This document shows, piece after piece, positions 61,801 through 64,000 of a stretch of DNA of 64,000 bases. The stretch is from Antedon mediterranea (Eukaryota; Echinodermata; Crinoidea; Comatulida; Antedonidae): NCBI RefSeq assembly GCF_964355755.1, contig NC_092674.1, forward strand, positions 21,662,001-21,726,000. The letters run 5' to 3'. The notes under the pieces are model-generated. The model did no database searches and was not told the origin of the DNA. It was given only the letters and a program-made list of their open reading frames with translations. Position numbers and translations under genes: made by a program. Within the stretch, counting starts at the first letter, position 1. Each line of letters begins with the position of its first letter.

Positions 61801-61890
61801 AAAATAATTGCATATCCATTTTTTTCCATGTTATACTCGTATTCCAAAGTTTCGAATATTTTATTCATTGCTTGGTTTGCAAGACCAATT
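46485..61890 (-). CDS. Caspase A: cysteine protease with intact active site
   Basis: Four minus-strand exons (61890-61619, 51362-51184, 50697-50550, 46855-46485) give about 322 codons, or 315 from the Met at 61868. Key parts are YNMEKNGYAIIFNNIKF, the pocket Arg in DSRENAKYDADG, IVFMSHGEK (His103), KPKLFFIQACRG (Cys145), the linker STYTAGSDGGKTP, IPAEADVLFAYSCPPG, and in p10 GYYSFRSEDGAWFVKAL (pocket Arg198) and VPYIVSTLTKKMCL. His to Cys spacing is 42, as in caspase-3. A 47-residue tail with a hydrophobic run (ILTMLFCFLINVLLL) follows, unusual for caspases. Caspases cut after Asp and drive apoptosis in the cytosol. No CARD or DED exon was identified; it may lie upstream. Intron 1 is over 10 kb because of nested elements. 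Confidence 0.85.
46856..47220. other. Caspase A intron 3, distal part; no feature
   Basis: No gene or repeat recognised apart from the start of a duplicated block, GCTCATTGGCGAAAGTTCCG, at 47188. Confidence 0.5.
47188..47590 (+). repeat. Two copies of a SINE-like block ~340 bp apart
   Basis: GCTCATTGGCGAAAGTTCCG followed by TATGAAAAAATGTCTCTGG occurs at 47188-47236 and 47524-47574. Each runs into a tRNA-like sequence read on the minus strand. The first copy is more degenerate. Confidence 0.75.
47228..47292 (-). pseudogene. Truncated tRNA-Thr-like sequence
   Basis: The minus strand gives CCGGTAAGTGAGAAGTC and CAGGTTCAAATCCATCCAGAGAC, the 3' half of the tRNA-like sequence at 47567. The anticodon position would read GGT, also Thr. 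The D arm is lost. Confidence 0.5.
47567..47638 (-). tRNA. tRNA-Thr(TGT)-like sequence
   Basis: The 72-nt minus-strand sequence folds into a cloverleaf. The acceptor stem GGCTCTG/CAGAGAC pairs in six of seven positions. The A box is GGTCTAGTGGTATG, the anticodon stem CTCGC/GTGAG, the loop CCTGTAA, and the T arm GCAGG-TTCGAAT-CCCGC. A run of six T follows one base after the end, as for pol III termination. The base before the anticodon is C instead of the near-universal T33 and one acceptor pair is broken, so it may be a pseudogene or SINE head and not a working tRNA gene. Confidence 0.55.
47780..49205 (+). pseudogene. L2/CR1-like LINE, 5' truncated, frameshifted, (ATT)n tail
   Basis: The reading starts with NQQSGFRPNYSTSSALINI, then MLDLKKAFDTVNHQILIKKI, CGIPQGSILGPLLFIMYI, a frameshift near 48160, MYADDTALYY, LSLNIKKTEYMILGTHK, LGVIIDENLKWHKQID, a frameshift near 48575, HHFDYCNVVWGRCNQTLKYK and LQNRAAKIITHTSRYD, and after a third shift YNTRSKDILSLHKANTEYKK. 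It ends with AAATAAAGTTG and ATT repeats at 49187-49205. It lies in the intron between caspase A exons 3 and 4, antisense to the gene. Confidence 0.92.
49206..49925. other. Caspase A intron 3; fragment of the 150-bp module
   Basis: No gene. One module unit lies at about 49480-49580 (ATCAAAGGTAACAAATATCA, CCGTTCATTTTTTGTCG, TGTGTATTCTGAACA). Confidence 0.5.
49929..49950 (+). repeat. (ATCT)n microsatellite
   Basis: About five ATCT units in a row. Confidence 0.9.
50260..50430 (+). repeat. ~150-bp module unit near caspase A exon 3
   Basis: CATTAGACTAAATAG, ACAATTTGAGAAC, GTGACCAGCGGTTTCCAAGATATGAGG and TTAATTATGCAAATTA follow in module order, as in the giant inverted repeat at 15.8 kb. Confidence 0.65.
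50550..50697 (-). CDS. Caspase A exon 3 (catalytic Cys)
   Basis: After acceptor ATAATACAG the exon reads ACRGHAYDKGVDVSTYTAG, a short linker, and QKIPAEADVLFAYSCPP, ending CCAG before GTAAGT. With the Gln at the end of exon 2 it forms the QACRG pentapeptide. Confidence 0.9.
50698..51183. other. Caspase A intron 2
   Basis: A 486-bp AT-rich intron without repeats, in contrast to the 4.5-kb intron at the same position in caspase B. Confidence 0.75.
51184..51362 (-). CDS. Caspase A exon 2 (catalytic His)
   Basis: After acceptor TTTTACTGTAG the 179-nt exon reads ACDKKLAQFSCLVIVFMSHG, YATDGKLKVDKLADQFKGDE and GKPKLFFIQ, and ends before GTAATG. Size and phase match caspase B exon 2. Confidence 0.92.
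51645..51975 (+). pseudogene. Decayed LINE fragment (RT C-terminal region), left part
   Basis: The plus strand reads ETEAALQITLDKLHKTSKT, YEMKISKPKTKVMEF and, after frame changes, LYGQKKLEAFQKRCYLTFCK and LQDKVLNEVL. These resemble the region after the YADD box of RTE/I-like LINEs. The matching C-terminal part seems to resume at 55530. It is heavily decayed. Confidence 0.55.
52056..52150 (+). mobile_element. R10 family, left fragment
   Basis: AGTCGCGTGCTACAATGCAT, GTGATACCGGACCGACAG and a run of CCGACAGACAGA repeats up to 52150, where LINE copy c begins. The R10 body resumes at 54851. Confidence 0.65.
52151..54850 (+). pseudogene. LINE copy c: longest copy of the CR1/jockey-like family
   Basis: The element is 5' truncated within the endonuclease (CCTACCCTAATTGACAAC; TDHLPVF present). 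One frame then runs through KLKPWMTDGLLTSILYKQKL, PISILPFFSKILEKI, FIDLSKAFDTIDHH and CGVPQGSLLGPLLF. A 4-bp deletion near 53570, compared with copy b, shifts the frame just before YADDTTLFY. A further open frame (53711-54445) carries SKCNFMFFGIRHQKL, FLGVLIDQELNFKNHI, KKAVRLISGNSRLAHT and YSGSKLFNNLPPEI, with TAA at 54443-54445. The 3' UTR ends in GAATTTGAATTG repeats. The first ~45 codons of the ORF that opens at 52026 are R10 repeat, not LINE. Confidence 0.93.
54851..55507 (+). mobile_element. R10 family element, right part
   Basis: This is nearly identical to 10476-11137, from CTGACCGAAATTACTGAACA to the hairpin GTCGCTTCCACGCGACTAAAAA. One base change weakens the hairpin. It frames LINE copy c together with 52056-52150. 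Confidence 0.82.
55525..55700 (+). pseudogene. Decayed LINE fragment, right part
   Basis: YLEGQTDKTMGE and a stretch with AYSNAQDRCK resemble the C-terminus of the LINE whose earlier part is at 51645-51975. The gap between them is filled by R10 and LINE copy c, so they look like two halves of one target. Confidence 0.4.
55853..56690 (-). mobile_element. E1-family element, inverted copy
   Basis: From CTAGGTCGTGCCCACATAAT to ACATTTGTATGAATG this is the reverse complement of about 6890-7895, with many changes and several gaps. The ORFs at 56275-56501 are shadows on this repeat. Confidence 0.8.
56700..57230 (+). repeat. ~150-bp module, three to four units
   Basis: GAACAATTTAAG and TTAAGTGTGTACGACNANTA recur near 56880, 57010 and in part 56755 and 57150, with ATGACATTTNTTGTCAA and ATTAGAGCAAATATAAAT between. 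The period is about 150 bp. Confidence 0.8.
57231..58985. other. AT-rich DNA with scattered GGACGGGAC motifs, no gene
   Basis: No coding region. AACGGGACAGACATTTTTGT and GGACGGGACATATC (57724-57765), GGATGGGACAAAACGACATT (58106) and, inverted, TGTCCCGTCCGTAACGACAT (58854) share a motif. Long AT-rich repeats such as CAAAATTCATAATTGT recur at 57519 and 57906. Confidence 0.5.
59080..60577. mobile_element. Hairpin-ended repeat related to the 37.8-40.5 kb block
   Basis: It opens with the hairpin ACTCGTCACTTTGACGAGT followed by TAGTTATCC, and closes with a perfect 32-bp palindrome (half-site AGTTATCCGCTTGGTA) at 60546-60577. Inside are GGCCATATGATGACGTCACA (59490) and its relative at 59830, and R10-like CpG pieces. 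No coding frame exists. The same start and end motifs bracket the 37.8-40.55 kb block. Confidence 0.6.
60578..61618. other. Caspase A intron 1, proximal part; nothing recognised
   Basis: No gene. A short repeat, CATAATGTCAATGACGNCA, occurs at 61092-61128. Confidence 0.5.
61619..61890 (-). CDS. Caspase A exon 1 (start of p20)
   Basis: The frame reads IGLANQAMNKIFETLEYEY, NMEKNGYAIIFNNIKF, DSRENAKYDADGLRDAFIKL and DIFKKTKDLFKK, and ends AAAG before GTTTGT. The acceptor is CAATTAACAG at 61891. Exon phase equals that of caspase B exon 1. A 10.3-kb intron separates it from exon 2, so joining them is an inference from phase, order and homology. Confidence 0.8.
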
Positions 61891-62197
61891 CTGTTAATTG
61901 AATATGAAGGTATTTCATTATTTATTATACAGATATTGCATGTTAAGAGGTAAAATAAACAATTGGCATCATCATGGGAATGATATATTTCTCAAAGGCA
62001 ATACATACAATATTTCTCTTAGCTTCGCTTCGGGAAATATAAATTCTCGTGTAAGAGTGTATTGAATAGCCATAGCTTCTCCAATTACAACGATATTGTT
62101 AAAAATAAGAGATCCATATCAATTTCATTCCGTAAATAAGCGACACGCGCGCTGTACACCTTAAAACGCGGCCAAATTTTGCAAAAATCATCATTGA
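61891..62197. other. Upstream of caspase A exon 1; no prodomain exon seen
   Basis: No open frame resembling a CARD, DED or other prodomain is visible on the minus strand. Confidence 0.45.
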
Positions 62198-63710
62198 AGT
62201 AGATCAAGTGTTATAACGTTCTTAAAGCCAGTTACTTATTCGCCGTAGAGGGCGTAGATGCAAAAAAAGTCACGGAACTGGGGTGGCAAATAGTAAAGTA
62301 GGTCAAGGGTGATCGATCCATACCAAAATATTGTGAAAAATTAAGTAGTTCAAGTGTTATAACGTTCGTAAAGCCAGTTAATTAATCGCCGTAGAGGGTG
62401 TAGAGGTAAAGTAGATCAAGGGTGATCGATCCATACCAAAATATTTATAAAAAAAAAAGTATGTCAAGTGTTATAACGTTCGTAAGAGCCAGTTACTTAT
62501 TTGCCGTAGAGGGCGTAGATGAAAACAAGTTCGCGGAACTGGGGTGGCAAATGGTAAAGTAGGTCAAGGGTAATCGATCCATACCAAAATATTGTGAAAA
62601 AATTAAGTAGGTCAAGTGTTATAACGTTTGTAAAGCCAGTTATTTATTCGCAGTAGATGGCATAGATGCAACAAAAATTCACGGAACTAGGGTGACAAGG
62701 AGTATCTAGAAAACTCAGATCTCAGATATATCTGAGTTTTCTAGAGCTAGAAGTCAGATATCTGAGTTATCAAGATCTGAGTTTTCTAGTTCCAGAATGG
62801 AACTAGAAAACTCAGATCATCAAACGGATTGTTCCATTATTACCAGAGGGTAGCTTTTTTTGAAATAGTATAGTTTTCTTACTAATAATAATAATATTGT
62901 AACTTGTAGTAGCGGCCTACGACTTAAATCATAAAGAAATACAGTATATATACACCTTTTCAAATAGGCTTAGCATTTAGGCCTAGCCTAGCTAAGCAAA
63001 CTTAATTCAAGGCTTGTGGGCGCTATCGCGATGTATCGCGAAGATTAGGCCTGGCCCTACTAGGCTAGAAGTGGTCAACTCGTACCCAAAATAACTCGTG
63101 CCTATTCCCAACTTGGCTAACTCGTACCTCAATCAACTCGTACATACCTAATTTTTAAGCCTACATTTTAACGGTAACGTGCACTGTATTTTCTTTATGA
63201 TTTAGGCCGTAGGCCCTCATCTATGTGTTACAATATTAGTAAGAAAACGTACACAGTAATCAGTTTTAAATTCTAGTATTTCAAATGACCTACCCTCTGA
63301 TTAATAATGGAATGATCCAAAAGACCTACAAACCAATTATTTGATGTCTGAGTTTTCTAGATCTAGAAAAGTCAGATATCTGAGTTTTCTAGACCTAGAA
63401 AAGTCAGATATCTAATTTTTCTAGATCTAAAAAACTCAGATATCAATATCTGAGATCTTAGTTTTCTAGATCTGAGGTTTCTAGACACTCGGTGGCAAAT
63501 AGTCAAGGGTGATCGATCCATACCAAAAAAATTGTGAAAAAATTAAGTAGTTAAGTGAAAAAAAAAAAGTTTGTGGAACTAGGATGGAAAGTGGTAGAAT
63601 AGGTCAAGGGTCATCGTTTTCTAACACAATATTTTTTAAATATCAAGTAGGTCAAGTGTTATAACGTTTGTAAAAGCTAGTTACTTATTCGCCGTAGAGG
63701 GCGTAATGCA
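62198..63710 (+). repeat. Minisatellite of ~115-150-bp units, five copies, interrupted
   Basis: TCAAGTGTTATAACGTT begins units at about 62206, 62351, 62465, 62612 and 63652. Each contains AAGCCAGTTACTTATTCGCC, GTAGAGGGCGTAGATG, GGAACTGGGGTGGCAAATAG and GGTGATCGATCCATACC. The array is split between copies four and five by the element at 62703-63490. Confidence 0.92.
62703..63490. mobile_element. Element with ends built from TCTAGAAAACTCAGAT palindromes
   Basis: Both ends (62703-62815 and 63345-63490) are clusters of TCTAGAAAACTCAGAT and its complement ATCTGAGTTTTCTAGA, which overlap into ATCTGAGTTTTCTAGATCT palindromes. The outermost sequence is inverted, TATCTAGAAAACTCAG on the left and CTGAGGTTTCTAGACA on the right. 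The unique centre has four AACTCGTACC-like motifs (63075-63150) and several TAGGCCTA-type sites. It interrupts the minisatellite. No ORF is present. Confidence 0.75.
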
Positions 63711-64000
63711 TAAAATATTATTGAACTTTGACCGGAAGAAGTAGAGCAGGTGTCAAGGCTAACATGTTGATGCAATTAGACAGTTATTACGTATTAAAAT
63801 CTAATGTAAAGCCATGTGTATGTGTGTATGTATGTATATGTGTATATATTTTTTTCATTTACCGATGTCGGTACTTATTTCATTTATATCATGAAAATAT
63901 TGAAATATAATTTTAAATAATTTTGATAAAGAAGATGTTAGTTATGTTATTATACTGCAATTTTTATCCTCAAATTATATAATTATAATATTCTAGGTTT
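63711..64000. other. Window end; short TATG-rich microsatellite
   Basis: GTATGTGTGTATGTATGTATATG lies at about 63817-63840. No gene is seen; the 60-codon ORF here has no motif. Confidence 0.5.

Overview
The window is metazoan nuclear DNA. It is AT-rich, its genes are split by introns, and it is full of degraded mobile elements. I see no bacterial operons, rRNA or CRISPR. The element mix, the caspases and the many copies of the octamer TAGGCCTA suggest a marine invertebrate, perhaps an echinoderm or relative; that is a guess. The only probable host protein genes are two caspase paralogues in tandem on the minus strand. Caspase A has exons at 61619-61890, 51184-51362, 50550-50697 and 46485-46855. 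Caspase B has exons at 43683-43957, 40689-40867, 36066-36219 and 34755-35011. They share all splice phases, exon 2 is 179 nt in both, and GT/AG sites fit at every junction. Caspase A keeps the catalytic His, the Cys of QACRG and the S1-pocket arginines. Caspase B reads SRG instead of SHG, QAGRG instead of QACRG, and has Asp where the second pocket Arg belongs, yet its frame is open. It looks like a catalytically dead caspase homologue beside its active sister.

From 0 to 15.3 kb there are LINE fragments of three kinds, a non-autonomous repeat family with an 0.8-kb palindrome, and a Rex1-like LINE whose reverse transcriptase is split exactly at a TTAA by a 2.5-kb piggyBac-like element. From 15.3 to 34.4 kb two copies of one DNA transposon lie head to tail and share an end; the pair is flanked by TTA. 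The downstream copy still carries a broken gene for a zinc-finger, RNase H-like and XPG-like protein (about 1,500 residues, three lesions) of Academ-like type. Giant inverted repeats at 15.8-19.8 kb and 29.9-32.8 kb and a 0.5-kb MITE are nested in this pair.

From 34.4 to 62 kb the caspase introns hold a 250-bp tandem array, a 1.25-kb tandem duplication with tRNA-like heads, a 1.7-kb terminal-inverted-repeat element, an L2/CR1-like LINE next to a tRNA-Thr-like sequence, and a nest of LINE within repeat within older LINE at 51.6-55.7 kb. From 62.2 to 63.7 kb a minisatellite is interrupted by an element built from short palindromes. A degenerate module of about 150 bp recurs in many places on both strands.

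No promoters, poly(A) signals or caspase prodomain exons could be assigned with confidence.
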